From the NCBI GenBank assembly GCA_038253885.1, contig JBBSGP010000011.1, positions 1 to 64,000 of the forward strand: a stretch of DNA of 64,000 nucleotides, given 5' to 3'. Positions 36,270 through 45,029 of the stretch are shown here, one piece after another. Position 1 is the first letter of the stretch; each line of letters starts with the position of its first letter. The stretch is from JALZAQ01 sp038253885 (GTDB lineage: Bacteria > Gemmatimonadota > Gemmatimonadetes > Gemmatimonadales > Gemmatimonadaceae). The notes under the pieces are model-generated. The model searched no databases, was not told the DNA's origin, and worked only from the letters and a program-made list of their open reading frames with translations. A program made the translations under genes and the position numbers.

Positions 36270-37274
36270 GTGACCTCTGATCTGAATCGCGTGCGCCCAG
36301 GGCGTACGCAGCGTTCGTCCGCCGCGCTGGGCGCGATCGCTCTCGCTGTGTTGCTGGCGCTTCCCATCGGCGCCGAGCGAGCTGCCGCGTCTCCGGCGCC
36401 CGTCTATTCCCCGCCGGCTCTCGCCGTGTCACCGGAATCGACGATCGCCATCACAGGCGACGGCCTTGGTCTCGCCTTCCTGGATTCACTGCTGGGTCGC
36501 AGCGGCAAGCTCCGCGCACACTTCGTCACCCGCCAGCGCTCGCTCGGTCTTCCATTGCTCCAGCGCCTCTTCGGCGACTCCGCCGTCCAGCGCCCCGGAG
36601 TCTACGCCTGGCGCGACTCCTTGTTGAGCGACCGGGTCTTCAATTTCATCACGCTGCGCCCTTTCACCGACAAGATCGCGGGTCGGATCGGCGGATATCG
36701 CATCGGGTCGTTCCCGAGCGAACGGCGTCATGCTCGAACGGAAGCATATGTGAACCCCGACGGCTTCATCGAGATCACTCCGTCGAACATCGACACCCCG
36801 GTGTCCGAGCATTTCCGCCTCGGTGACTTTCTGACGCACGACCAACAGGACGTGTGGCCGAAGTATCTCGTGCTCAACGAGCGACTCGTCGACAAGCTCG
36901 AACTGGTGATCCAGGACCTCAACGCGCACGGTATTCCGGTGCGGCATCTGACCGTCATGTCGGGGTTCCGGACGCCGGAGTACAACGTTCAGGGTGTGGG
37001 GAGAGGCGGGCGGGCGAAAGACAGCCGCCACCAGTTCGGTGACGCCGCCGACGTCTTCGTCGACAACAATGGCACGGGACGCGGTGCCGATCTGAATCAC
37101 GACGGTCGCATCGACTATCGCGATGCCCGCGTGGTGCTCCAGGCAGTGAACCGTGTCGAGGCCGCGCACCCCGAGCTCGCCGGTGGCTGCGGTGTCTACC
37201 GCGGCACGCGTGCGCACGGTCCGTTCACCCACATCGACGCCCGTGGAACGCGGGCCCGGTGGGGTCTGGTGTGA
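36270..37274 (+). CDS. M15-type D-Ala-D-Ala carboxypeptidase family protein, secreted
   Basis: This 334-residue protein has an N-terminal membrane helix or signal (about residues 18-40). Its C-terminal third has the peptidase M15 zinc site: SGFRTPEYN, DSRHQFGDAADVF (His and Asp ligands) and the final THIDARG His. Between them lies DLNHDGRIDYRD, a perfect EF-hand-like calcium loop. M15 peptidases cut D-amino acid bonds in peptidoglycan. The GTG start is seven bases from AGGGAGG, right after the c-di-GMP riboswitch. Its stop overlaps the paralogue downstream (GTGA). Confidence 0.82.
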   Translation: MTSDLNRVRPGRTQRSSAALGAIALAVLLALPIGAERAAASPAPVYSPPALAVSPESTIAITGDGLGLAFLDSLLGRSGKLRAHFVTRQRSLGLPLLQRLFGDSAVQRPGVYAWRDSLLSDRVFNFITLRPFTDKIAGRIGGYRIGSFPSERRHARTEAYVNPDGFIEITPSNIDTPVSEHFRLGDFLTHDQQDVWPKYLVLNERLVDKLELVIQDLNAHGIPVRHLTVMSGFRTPEYNVQGVGRGGRAKDSRHQFGDAADVFVDNNGTGRGADLNHDGRIDYRDARVVLQAVNRVEAAHPELAGGCGVYRGTRAHGPFTHIDARGTRARWGLV

Positions 37275-38350
37275 CCCAGCCGCAGTCTCTCTATCTCAAG
37301 CGACCGGTTCCGCGCCGCAGTCGCTGGGCACGCCTCGCCACCTTCACCACGATCCCCCTCGCTGCTCTCGGGGTGATCGGTTTCTACCGTCCCCCGTCTG
37401 CTCTCAGCACCACGCCGTTTGGCGCGATCGCCGCCGCGACCGGGGCACCGATGGTTGTTGCCGCCGATACGGACGACGTGCTCGCCGCCGAGCCGTCCAC
37501 TGACGCCTTTGGCCGGAGCGGAGCGCTGCAGGTGCGTTTTGCTCTCCCGGGCGGTGCTGTGCAGTATCCTCTCGTCGTCAAGGGCAATCCGGCGTCGCTG
37601 ACGTATCAGTGGCTGCGTCTATCCGACTCGGCGGCCGCGGATCCCGGACGGGCGCTGGGCAGCGACACGCTGCGCGCTCCCCGCCTGCCCGGCTTCTATC
37701 GGCTCGCGCTGGCGCGAGACGGCGTGCGACGGATCGTGGACGGCGTCACCCTCGCCGTGATGGTGCCATTCGAGGAGAAAAAGGGCGGCTGGCTGGATGG
37801 GTATCGGATCGGAACCTATCTGGCCGAGCGGCTCCATAGTAGAAAGAGCGAGCGCCCGGCGGGCTTCGTGCAGGTCACAGCGGCCACGGCCGAGCTGCCG
37901 ATCTCGAAACACCTGCGACTCGCCGACTTCCTCAATCAGGATGATCAGGAAACCTGGCCGCGGTACGCCGCCGTCAACCCTCGCGTGCTGGATAAGCTCG
38001 AGCTCGTGCTCGAGCAACTGCAGAGATGGAGAGGCGGCGAACGCAGCCAGCTCCGGATGGTGTTCGATCTGCACTCCGCCTTCCGTTCGCCGGCGCACAA
38101 CCGGAAGGTTCGCCGGGCCGCGCACGACAGTCGGCATCAGTATGGGGACGCCGTGGATGTCGCGATCGACGCCGATGGCGATGGACGCATGACCGTGCGC
38201 GACGCGAAGCTCGTCGCCCAGGCCGTGGAGATAGTCGAGTTTCGCTATCCCGACCTGGTTGGAGGGATGGGCCTGTATACCAGCCGCCGATATCGCCATC
38301 CTTATGTGCATATCGACGCGCGCGGAAAGAGGGCGCGCTGGACGAGCTGA
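37271..38350 (+). CDS. Second M15-type peptidase paralogue, secreted
   Basis: This 359-residue protein has an N-terminal membrane helix (about residues 20-38), then a central beta-rich region. The C-terminal M15 domain has HSAFRSPAHN, DSRHQYGDAVDV (zinc His and Asp), the EF-hand-like loop DADGDGRMTVRD and HIDARG. It shares with the preceding gene the blocks DGYRIG, HLRLADFLNQDDQ and LDKLELVLEQ, so the two arose by tandem duplication. It starts at a GTG overlapping the first gene's stop, so both are under the same riboswitch. Confidence 0.8.
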   Translation: MTQPQSLYLKRPVPRRSRWARLATFTTIPLAALGVIGFYRPPSALSTTPFGAIAAATGAPMVVAADTDDVLAAEPSTDAFGRSGALQVRFALPGGAVQYPLVVKGNPASLTYQWLRLSDSAAADPGRALGSDTLRAPRLPGFYRLALARDGVRRIVDGVTLAVMVPFEEKKGGWLDGYRIGTYLAERLHSRKSERPAGFVQVTAATAELPISKHLRLADFLNQDDQETWPRYAAVNPRVLDKLELVLEQLQRWRGGERSQLRMVFDLHSAFRSPAHNRKVRRAAHDSRHQYGDAVDVAIDADGDGRMTVRDAKLVAQAVEIVEFRYPDLVGGMGLYTSRRYRHPYVHIDARGKRARWTS

Positions 38351-38372
38351 CGCCCACCAGAGGCCGCATCCG

Positions 38373-38774
38373 ATGAACGAGTTCCTGCGCGATCGCATTC
38401 TCCGCAAGCTCGACACACTCTCCGACGAGCGCGCGTACCAGGTTCTGGACTACATCGAGTTCGTGGAATCCAAGTACGCCGAGCACCGGCCCGCGGCGCC
38501 CGGCGTTTTTCAGCGCTTTGCCGAGGGCGTCGAGGACACGATGCGCGCCGGCCGTGTGTCGGCGACCACAGTGGCGGAGACCATGGGTCTCCTGAACAAA
38601 GCGATGAACGTGCTCGGTGGCGTGGCCGCCGCAGGCAAGTCCGTCGCGACGGATGTCGTTGGCGCAGCGAGGCAGGCGGCGCGGTCATCCGGGGAGCCGG
38701 ACTCTCCTCCAGCTCCCTCACGCCCGCCGGGGCCGGCGTCACCGGCTGTCAGCGCCGGAGGAAACGGAGCATGA
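38373..38774 (+). CDS. Small protein of unknown function
   Basis: This 133-residue protein opens with a helical segment LRDRILRKLDTLSDERAYQVLDYIEFVESKY. This resembles the short helical domains of DUF2281-like proteins, but the match is weak. After it come an Ala/Val-rich helix region and a Pro/Ala/Ser-rich tail that is probably disordered. There is no signal peptide. Its stop overlaps the DUF1232 gene start (ATGA), so they are co-expressed. Confidence 0.6.
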   Translation: MNEFLRDRILRKLDTLSDERAYQVLDYIEFVESKYAEHRPAAPGVFQRFAEGVEDTMRAGRVSATTVAETMGLLNKAMNVLGGVAAAGKSVATDVVGAARQAARSSGEPDSPPAPSRPPGPASPAVSAGGNGA

Positions 38775-39241
38775 GCGCCCAGGTCGCGGGAAGGCCGGCT
38801 CGGGGAGCGAGGCGAAGCAAGGCGGAGCCGGCGGCGGAGCACGCCACGGCTGCAGCCCCACGAGCGAGAGCGCGGACGACGGTGCTGAGCATCATCGGTC
38901 AGATTCCCAATTATCTCAAATTGCTCACCGGTCTGATGACCGACCGGCGCGTGTCGTCGTTCGACAAGCTGCTCGTCGGCGGCGCGATCGCCTACATCCT
39001 ATTGCCGTTCGATCTCATCCCCGATTTCCTCCCTTTCTTTGGTCAGGTGGACGACGTCTTCGTGCTCGTCCTGGCGCTGCAACGGCTCATCGGCAATGCC
39101 GGGCGAGCGGTGGTCGGGGATCACTGGGCCGGCGCACCGGGGGACCTGAGCGCAGAGGCGCTCCGCGAGGTTCTGCTCGCTTCGGCGTTTTTCCTGCCGC
39201 GGCGGCTGCGACGTCGCCTCCGGCGAATGGTTCGTGGCTAG
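38771..39241 (+). CDS. DUF1232 (YkvA-like) membrane-associated protein
   Basis: This 156-residue protein has a basic, Ala-rich N terminus. The DUF1232 core is AYILLPFDLIPDFLPFFGQVDDVFVLVLAL, which contains a short membrane-interacting hairpin with the characteristic P-x-D-x-I-P-D motif. The C terminus is very Arg-rich. The function of the family is unknown. It is coupled to the previous gene by a 4-bp overlap and is 54 bp from guaB. Confidence 0.8.
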   Translation: MSAQVAGRPARGARRSKAEPAAEHATAAAPRARARTTVLSIIGQIPNYLKLLTGLMTDRRVSSFDKLLVGGAIAYILLPFDLIPDFLPFFGQVDDVFVLVLALQRLIGNAGRAVVGDHWAGAPGDLSAEALREVLLASAFFLPRRLRRRLRRMVRG

Positions 39242-39295
39242 CGCGCTCGCTCGTCGCGGACTTGTCGCCCCTTCCGCGCCCGTCTACCTTTGACC

Positions 39296-40840
39296 ATGGC
39301 TACTCGAATTCGACCGACTCCGCGGCCCGCTTCCCCATCACCGGGGAGCGGGCCGTCGCGCATCGACGAGACGCCGAACGGCCGGGATCGGGTACGGGAA
39401 GAGGAAGCTCTCACCTTCGACGATGTTCTGCTCGTCCCCCAGCACTCGCTCACCCATCCGAAGGACGTGGACACCAGCACCCGTTTCAGCCGCGGGATCC
39501 GGCTCAACGTGCCTCTCGTGTCGGCGGCGATGGACACGGTGACCGAGTCCGAGATGGCGATCGCCATGGCGCGCGCGGGCGGAATCGGAGTTCTCCACAA
39601 GAACATGTCGGTCGATCGCCAGGCCGCCGAGGTGGACCGGGTCAAGCGATCGGAGAGCGGGATGATCCTGAACCCCATCACTCTCGCTCCCGATGCGACG
39701 CTCCGCGAAGCCAATGCGCTGATGGTGCGCTTTCGCATCTCGGGCGTTCCGATCGTCGACCGCGAGGGTCGGCTGGTCGGGATCATCACCAACCGCGACC
39801 TCCAGTTCGAGCGCAATCTCGACCGGCCGATGCGAGATGTGATGACCAAGGACAATCTCGTCACGGTGCCGATGGGGACGACCCTCGACGAGGCCGAGCG
39901 AATCCTCGGGAAGAACCGCATCGAGAAGCTGCCGGTGGTGGACGACCGAGGAGTGCTGAGGGGATTGATCACCGTGAAGGACATCCACAAGCGCCGGCAG
40001 CATCCCAACGCCAACAAGGATCAGCACGGACGTCTGAGAGTGGCAGCGGCCATCGGCGCCGGCGGGGATTTCCTGACGCGCGCCATCGCGCTGGTGGACG
40101 CAGGTGCGGACGCGCTCGTGATCGATACCGCCCACGGCCACAGCGACGGAGTTCTGTCGGCTGCGACCGAGGCGCGCGAGCGATTCCCGGACGTGCAGCT
40201 CATCGCCGGCAACGTCGCGACCTACGCTGCCGCCAGAGCGCTCGCGGAGCGCGGAGTGGACGCCATCAAGGTCGGCGTCGGCCCGGGCTCGATCTGCACG
40301 ACGCGGGTCGTCACCGGAGTGGGGGTGCCCCAGCTGACAGCGATCTTCGAGGCGGTGGCGGGGGCAGGAGACGTACCGATCATCGCCGACGGAGGGATCA
40401 AGTACTCGGGTGACATCGTGAAGGCGCTCGCAGCCGGCGCCTCCTGCGTCATGATGGGATCGATGCTCGCCGGTACCGAGGAGAGTCCCGGCGAAGCCTT
40501 TCTGCTCGAGGGACGCCGCTTCAAGATGGTGCGCGGCATGGGGAGTCTCTCGGCCATGCAGGACGGCAGTGCGGATCGATATTTCCAGGAAGGAGAGATG
40601 TCGCTCAAGAAGCTGGTGCCGGAAGGGATCGAGGGTCGCGTCCCCTACAAGGGACCCGTCGGCGACGTCCTCTTCCAGATGGTGGGTGGTCTGCGCAGCG
40701 GCATGGGGTACGTCGGCTGCGACGGCATTGCGGAGCTGCGAACGAATACCGAGTTTGTGCGCGTCACCGCGGCCGGCCTCCGCGAGTCCCACCCGCACGA
40801 CGTCACCATCACGCGGGAAGCTCCCAACTATTCGGTGTGA
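39296..40840 (+). CDS. guaB: Inosine-5'-monophosphate dehydrogenase
   Basis: This 514-residue enzyme has TFDDVLLVPQHS near the N terminus. Two CBS domains cover about residues 120-235, with VDREGRLVGIITNRDL in the first. The catalytic Cys sits in GPGSICTTRVVTGVG, and GMGSLSAM with the flap complete the active site. It makes XMP from IMP for guanine nucleotides, including the GTP precursor of c-di-GMP. The ATG at 39296 is preceded by a possible TTG at 39290. The N-terminal 30 residues are Pro/Arg-rich and unlike the family. Confidence 0.95.
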   Translation: MATRIRPTPRPASPSPGSGPSRIDETPNGRDRVREEEALTFDDVLLVPQHSLTHPKDVDTSTRFSRGIRLNVPLVSAAMDTVTESEMAIAMARAGGIGVLHKNMSVDRQAAEVDRVKRSESGMILNPITLAPDATLREANALMVRFRISGVPIVDREGRLVGIITNRDLQFERNLDRPMRDVMTKDNLVTVPMGTTLDEAERILGKNRIEKLPVVDDRGVLRGLITVKDIHKRRQHPNANKDQHGRLRVAAAIGAGGDFLTRAIALVDAGADALVIDTAHGHSDGVLSAATEARERFPDVQLIAGNVATYAAARALAERGVDAIKVGVGPGSICTTRVVTGVGVPQLTAIFEAVAGAGDVPIIADGGIKYSGDIVKALAAGASCVMMGSMLAGTEESPGEAFLLEGRRFKMVRGMGSLSAMQDGSADRYFQEGEMSLKKLVPEGIEGRVPYKGPVGDVLFQMVGGLRSGMGYVGCDGIAELRTNTEFVRVTAAGLRESHPHDVTITREAPNYSV

Positions 40841-40868
40841 CCACCCCTCGGCGTGATCGCCCGCCGTC

Positions 40869-40897
40869 TTGACAAGGGATCGGTCCGCCGGGAAACT
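40869..40897 (+). promoter_or_regulatory. Possible promoter of the amino-acid permease gene
   Basis: A perfect TTGACA at 40869-40874 is followed by a 17-bp spacer and GAAACT, a weak -10 element with three of six matches. It lies about 90 bp before the permease start and 29 bp after the guaB stop. The -35 is strong; the -10 makes the call uncertain. Confidence 0.35.
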
Positions 40898-40983
40898 TGC
40901 CTCTCGCTCGCACGTCCCCGCCCCTGGCGTCCCGCATCGGCTCGGGCAGCACTTCCACCGCCGCATCTCCACGGAGACGCTCA

Positions 40984-42456
40984 ATGGCGTTCATGACGAC
41001 CAAGAGCATTACGCAGCTGCAGCAGGATGCCACCGATCAGGAAGCTGGGGGACTTCGCCGTGCACTCACCGCGTCGAACCTCGTGCTCCTGGGGATCGGC
41101 GCCATCATCGGCGCCGGCATCTTCGTGCTCACAGGCACAGCGGCGGCCCAGGCCGCTGGTCCGGCGGTGGTGCTCTCATTCGTCGTCGCCGGCGTCGGCT
41201 GCTTGTTCGCCGGCCTGTGCTATGCCGAGTTCGCGAGCATGATCCCGATCGCCGGCAGCGCTTATACCTACGCGTACGCGACACTCGGCGAGCTCTTCGC
41301 CTGGATCATCGGATGGGATCTGATCCTGGAATATCTGTTCGGAGCGTCTACCGTCGCGGTCGGATGGTCCGGCTACTTCTCGGCGTTCATGCAGGAGAAC
41401 CTGGGCATCGCGATGCCACAGGATTACACAAACGCCCCGTACGCCTGGACCGACCACCTGGTGCGCACCGGCGCCGTGCTCAACGTCCCGGCGGTCATCC
41501 TCATACTGCTGCTCACCACGCTGTTGGTGATCGGAATCAAGGAATCAGCGCGCTTCAACAACGTCGTGGTGGTCGTGAAGGTGATCATCGTTCTCCTGGT
41601 GATCGGGTTCGGCTTCGGTCACGTCCACCCGAGCAACTGGCATCCCTTCATCCCGCCCAATACCGGAGAGTTCGGCCACTTCGGTTGGAGCGGAGTGCTC
41701 CGCGGAGCCGGCGTGGTCTTCTTTGCCTACATCGGGTTCGACGCCGTGTCCACCGCCGCCCAGGAAGCGAAGAATCCGCAGCGGGACATGCCGATCGGAA
41801 TTCTCGGGTCGCTGATCGTCTGCACGATCCTCTACATCCTCATGGCCCTCGTGATGACGGGGCTGGCGAATTACACCGAGCTCAACGTCCCGCATCCGGT
41901 GTTCGTGGCCGTAGAGAAAGCCGGCCCCGCGCTGCACTGGCTGACGCCGATCATCAACGTCGGCGCCATGGCAGGCCTCGCTTCGGTGGTGTTGGTCATG
42001 CTGATGGGACAACCGCGCATCTTCTTCTCGATGGCACGTGACGGTCTTCTGCCAGCGGTGTTCGGCAAGGTCCATCCGCGGTTCCAGACGCCTTATGTCA
42101 CGACAATCGTAACTGGTCTCGTGGCCGCCGTGATCGCGGGCCTGTTCCCGATCGGACTCCTCGGCGAGCTTGTCTCGATCGGTACGTTGTTCGCCTTTGT
42201 CATTGTCTGCATCGGCACTCTCGTGCTCCGTTACGTCCAGCCGGGCCTGCCACGGCCGTTCCGCACGCCTTTCGTGCCGGTGGTGCCGATCCTCGGCGCG
42301 CTGATCTCACTCGCCCTCATGGCCGGTCTGCCGGGTGACACCTGGAAGCGTCTGATCATCTGGATGATTGCTGGTCTCCTCATCTACCTGCTCTACGGAC
42401 GCACGCATTCGCGGCTCGGCGGCCCGTCCGCTCCTCGCCCGGCCAGCGGCGACTGA
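40984..42456 (+). CDS. APC-superfamily amino-acid permease (cationic amino-acid transporter type)
   Basis: This 490-residue membrane protein has about twelve to fourteen hydrophobic helices. It has the conserved IGAIIGAGIFVLTG motif in helix 1, YAEFASMIPIAGSAYTYAY, IGWDLILEYLFG, and GFDAVSTAAQEAKNPQRDMP, all typical of CAT-like permeases of the APC superfamily. It imports amino acids; the substrate is not resolved. The ATG at 40984 has a CGGAG element about nine bases upstream. A strong hairpin terminator follows the gene. Confidence 0.9.
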   Translation: MAFMTTKSITQLQQDATDQEAGGLRRALTASNLVLLGIGAIIGAGIFVLTGTAAAQAAGPAVVLSFVVAGVGCLFAGLCYAEFASMIPIAGSAYTYAYATLGELFAWIIGWDLILEYLFGASTVAVGWSGYFSAFMQENLGIAMPQDYTNAPYAWTDHLVRTGAVLNVPAVILILLLTTLLVIGIKESARFNNVVVVVKVIIVLLVIGFGFGHVHPSNWHPFIPPNTGEFGHFGWSGVLRGAGVVFFAYIGFDAVSTAAQEAKNPQRDMPIGILGSLIVCTILYILMALVMTGLANYTELNVPHPVFVAVEKAGPALHWLTPIINVGAMAGLASVVLVMLMGQPRIFFSMARDGLLPAVFGKVHPRFQTPYVTTIVTGLVAAVIAGLFPIGLLGELVSIGTLFAFVIVCIGTLVLRYVQPGLPRPFRTPFVPVVPILGALISLALMAGLPGDTWKRLIIWMIAGLLIYLLYGRTHSRLGGPSAPRPASGD

Positions 42457-42477
42457 GCCGTTGTTGCGCTATCTTGA

Positions 42478-42508
42478 AAGCGGCGCCCGCGTGATGCGGG
42501 CGCCGCTT
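42478..42508 (+). terminator. Rho-independent-type terminator after the permease gene
   Basis: A perfect 13-bp stem (AAGCGGCGCCCGC with its complement) closes a 5-base GTGAT loop and is followed by CCGTTT. The T-run is short. The hairpin sits 22 bp after the permease stop and 16 bp before the next gene, so it separates the two units or acts as an attenuator for the second. Confidence 0.75.
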
Positions 42509-42523
42509 CCGTTTCGGACGATC

Positions 42524-43573
42524 ATGACTCCAGTCCTTCCCGATCTTCTGCGAATTCCAGACGCTCGGCGCGTGGCCTTGGAGAAGGTCGCGGCCGAGCT
42601 GGTGCCGGGCCGTCGCGTCGCGTTGTCCACTCACATCAATGCCGATGGCGACGGATGTGGCTCGGAGGCGGCGTTGTCGCACCTCCTCGCGCAGCGCGGC
42701 CTGAGCCCGACCGTCGTGAACCCGACTCCGTGGCCGTCGTCTCTCGATTTTCTGTTGGAGGGCGTGCGCGATGAGAGCTCCCGGGCGTCGGCCGTGCTCG
42801 AGAAGTCCGACCTGCTGATCGTTCTCGACATCAGCGACATGAAGCGACTGGGCGTGCTCGCCGATGCGGTCCGCGGCCTCCGCGTTCCGAGACTGGTCAT
42901 CGACCATCACATCGCCCAGTCCGAGCCGGCCGGCGACATCGTCGCCACCGACACCAGTGCCTGCGCTACCGGCGAGCTGATATTCGACCTCGCGACAGTG
43001 CTCGCCCTGGAGATCACACCTCCGATCGCTCGCGCGCTGTACACGGCGCTTCTCACCGACACCGGGGGGTTCCGCTTCAGCAACACGTCGCCGCGATGCC
43101 ACGCAATCGCGGGTCAGCTCCTGGCAGCTGGCGTCGATCCCGAGGAGATGTATCGCCGCATCTACGCGTCGGTCTCACTCGGACGCCTTCATCTGCTGCG
43201 CGATGCGCTCGCCACGCTCGGTGTGGACGCGGAGCACGGCCTCGCCTGGATCGCTCTGCCCGCGGGAGTGGTCGAGCGGTACGGAGTGCGGTCGGAGGAG
43301 CTGGACGGTCTCGCCGAGCATCCTCGCTCGATCACCGGGACGCGCATGGCGCTGTTTTTCCGCGACCTGGGGCATGGCCAGGTGAAGGTCAGCTTTCGCT
43401 CGACGGGTGAGACCGACGTGAACCGTTTTGCCGGTCAGTTCGGTGGCGGAGGGCATGCCAAGGCCTCGGGAGCGCTCATTCCTGGCTCGCTCGAGGAGGT
43501 ACAAGACCGCGTGCTCTCCGCTGCTCGCGACTACGTCTCCGCCGACGCGAGGACCGCTCCGGGGGCGCCTTGA
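42524..43573 (+). CDS. DHH-family phosphoesterase (NrnA-like oligoribonuclease / pAp phosphatase)
   Basis: This 349-residue protein has the DHH motifs: INADGDGCGSEAALSH, LDISD, IDHH and LLTDTGGFRFSNT. The DHHA1 domain at the end has FGGGGHAKASGA. NrnA-type enzymes degrade nanoRNA and dephosphorylate pAp; they can also cleave pGpG, the c-di-GMP breakdown product, in some bacteria. The open frame begins further upstream in the permease tail; the ATG at 42524 is the likely start. Confidence 0.87.
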   Translation: MTPVLPDLLRIPDARRVALEKVAAELVPGRRVALSTHINADGDGCGSEAALSHLLAQRGLSPTVVNPTPWPSSLDFLLEGVRDESSRASAVLEKSDLLIVLDISDMKRLGVLADAVRGLRVPRLVIDHHIAQSEPAGDIVATDTSACATGELIFDLATVLALEITPPIARALYTALLTDTGGFRFSNTSPRCHAIAGQLLAAGVDPEEMYRRIYASVSLGRLHLLRDALATLGVDAEHGLAWIALPAGVVERYGVRSEELDGLAEHPRSITGTRMALFFRDLGHGQVKVSFRSTGETDVNRFAGQFGGGGHAKASGALIPGSLEEVQDRVLSAARDYVSADARTAPGAP

Positions 43574-43604
43574 ATTACCGTCGCCCCTCTCTAAGCTTCT
43601 CCGC

Positions 43605-43868
43605 ATGAGCGTCTGGAAGCGTCGCCGGGAGGCGGCTCCGAGCGTCGAAGCGCGCATTCGCGTGGCGCTGGTGAATCTCGCCCCACGCCTTCGCATTCAC
43701 GAGGCCGACATCGAGCTCGTGGAGTTCGAAGCCGCGGGCGGCGTGGCGGTGCTGCGCTTCGAGGGCGATTGCCCCGACTGCCGCATGTCCGCCAGCGTGT
43801 TGCGGCAAGGAATCGAGGCGCACCTGCGCCGAGAGGTTCCTGAGATCCGGACCATCCGCGCTCTCTGA
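43605..43868 (+). CDS. NifU C-terminal (Nfu) domain protein, iron-sulfur carrier
   Basis: This 87-residue protein is a single Nfu domain with IELVEFEAAGGVAVLRFEGDCPDC. The CxxC would hold a bridging iron-sulfur cluster in a dimer. The consensus form is CPGCPSS, here CPDCRMS. Nfu proteins deliver clusters to apo-proteins. It lies 15 bp upstream of an Mrp-type carrier, so the two form an iron-sulfur delivery pair. Confidence 0.82.
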   Translation: MSVWKRRREAAPSVEARIRVALVNLAPRLRIHEADIELVEFEAAGGVAVLRFEGDCPDCRMSASVLRQGIEAHLRREVPEIRTIRAL

Positions 43869-43883
43869 GCGCCGCGAGGACAG

Positions 43884-45029
43884 ATGAGCGACAACGTGAA
43901 CGCACGCATTTCCCAGGCGCTCGCGGCCGTGATCAATCCTCGCACCGGCCAGGACGTGGTGTCGGGAGACATGATCCGCGACATCGCCACCGCGCCGGAA
44001 GGACGGGTTCGATTGACAATCCTGCTCGCGGCGCAGGACCCGGCATCGCTGGTCCGCGATGTCAGGCAGGCCGTGGAGCGCGTCGACGGCGTCACCGAGG
44101 TCCGCGTCGACGTGAAGGACCCGTCGCAGTCCACGCCCACTTCGGCGGCACCTCCACCTCCCGCTCCGGCTCGACCACCGGCCGGCCGGTCGCTGCCCGT
44201 AATGCAGGCGCCCGCCGCGACCCCCAAGGCGGTGCCGGCGCCGACTCCCGTCGCCTACCCGAATCTCGGCCGGATCGTCGCGGTGTCCAGCGGCAAAGGC
44301 GGCGTCGGAAAATCCACCGTCGCGGTGAATGTCGCGGTCTCCCTCGCTCGTGGCGGAGCCCGTGTCGGGCTGATGGATGCGGACATCTATGGACCGAACA
44401 TCCCCCGCATGATGGGAGTGAATCAGGCTCCGCCGGTCGTCCGCGACCGCATCCAACCGCTCCAGGCGCATGGCGTGAAGCTGATCAGCATCGGCCTCCT
44501 GGTGCAGCGCGACCAGCCGGCGATCTGGCGCGGGCCCATCATCATGAAGGTGATCACGCAGTTTCTGCGCGATGTGGATTGGGGGGAGCTCGACTACTTC
44601 TTCGTCGACATGCCTCCGGGAACCGGAGATGCCCAGCTGTCGCTGGTGCAAGCCACCCAGGTGCACGGGGCCATCATCGTGACCACACCCCAGGCGGTCG
44701 CCGTGGGTGACGCGCTCCGAGGCGCCAAGATGTTCGAGCGCGTCGGCGTGCCGGTGCTCGGCATCGTCGAGAACATGAGCTATTTCTCCTGCCCGCATTG
44801 CGGCAAGCCGGCGGCGCTGTTCGGATCCGGCGGCGGCGCATCGCTCGCGGCCGAGCTCGGTCTTCCGCTTCTCGGCGAGATCCCGCTGTATCCGCAAGTC
44901 ATGACGGCGGGGGATGGGGGAATTCCGATCGTGCTGGCCGAGCCGGAGTCGGTGGCCTCGAAGGCGCTGGCCTCCACCGCGTCCCGGATCGCCGAGCTCG
45001 TGGAGGGAGGGGCACTCGCGCCGGCATGA
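43884..45029 (+). CDS. Mrp/NBP35 (ApbC)-family iron-sulfur cluster carrier ATPase
   Basis: This 381-residue protein has a MIP18/DUF59-like N-terminal domain (about residues 1-90), then a Pro/Ala-rich linker. The P-loop ATPase that follows has SSGKGGVGKSTVAVN, MDADIYGPNIPRM and DMPPGTGD. Near the C terminus is CPHCGKP, which binds a bridging cluster. These proteins load or deliver iron-sulfur clusters. The stop overlaps the MATE gene start (ATGA). Confidence 0.9.
   Translation: MSDNVNARISQALAAVINPRTGQDVVSGDMIRDIATAPEGRVRLTILLAAQDPASLVRDVRQAVERVDGVTEVRVDVKDPSQSTPTSAAPPPPAPARPPAGRSLPVMQAPAATPKAVPAPTPVAYPNLGRIVAVSSGKGGVGKSTVAVNVAVSLARGGARVGLMDADIYGPNIPRMMGVNQAPPVVRDRIQPLQAHGVKLISIGLLVQRDQPAIWRGPIIMKVITQFLRDVDWGELDYFFVDMPPGTGDAQLSLVQATQVHGAIIVTTPQAVAVGDALRGAKMFERVGVPVLGIVENMSYFSCPHCGKPAALFGSGGGASLAAELGLPLLGEIPLYPQVMTAGDGGIPIVLAEPESVASKALASTASRIAELVEGGALAPA

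Noticed and set aside
39338..40984. Minus-strand open frame of 548 codons
   Set aside because: It is antisense to guaB, which is certain.
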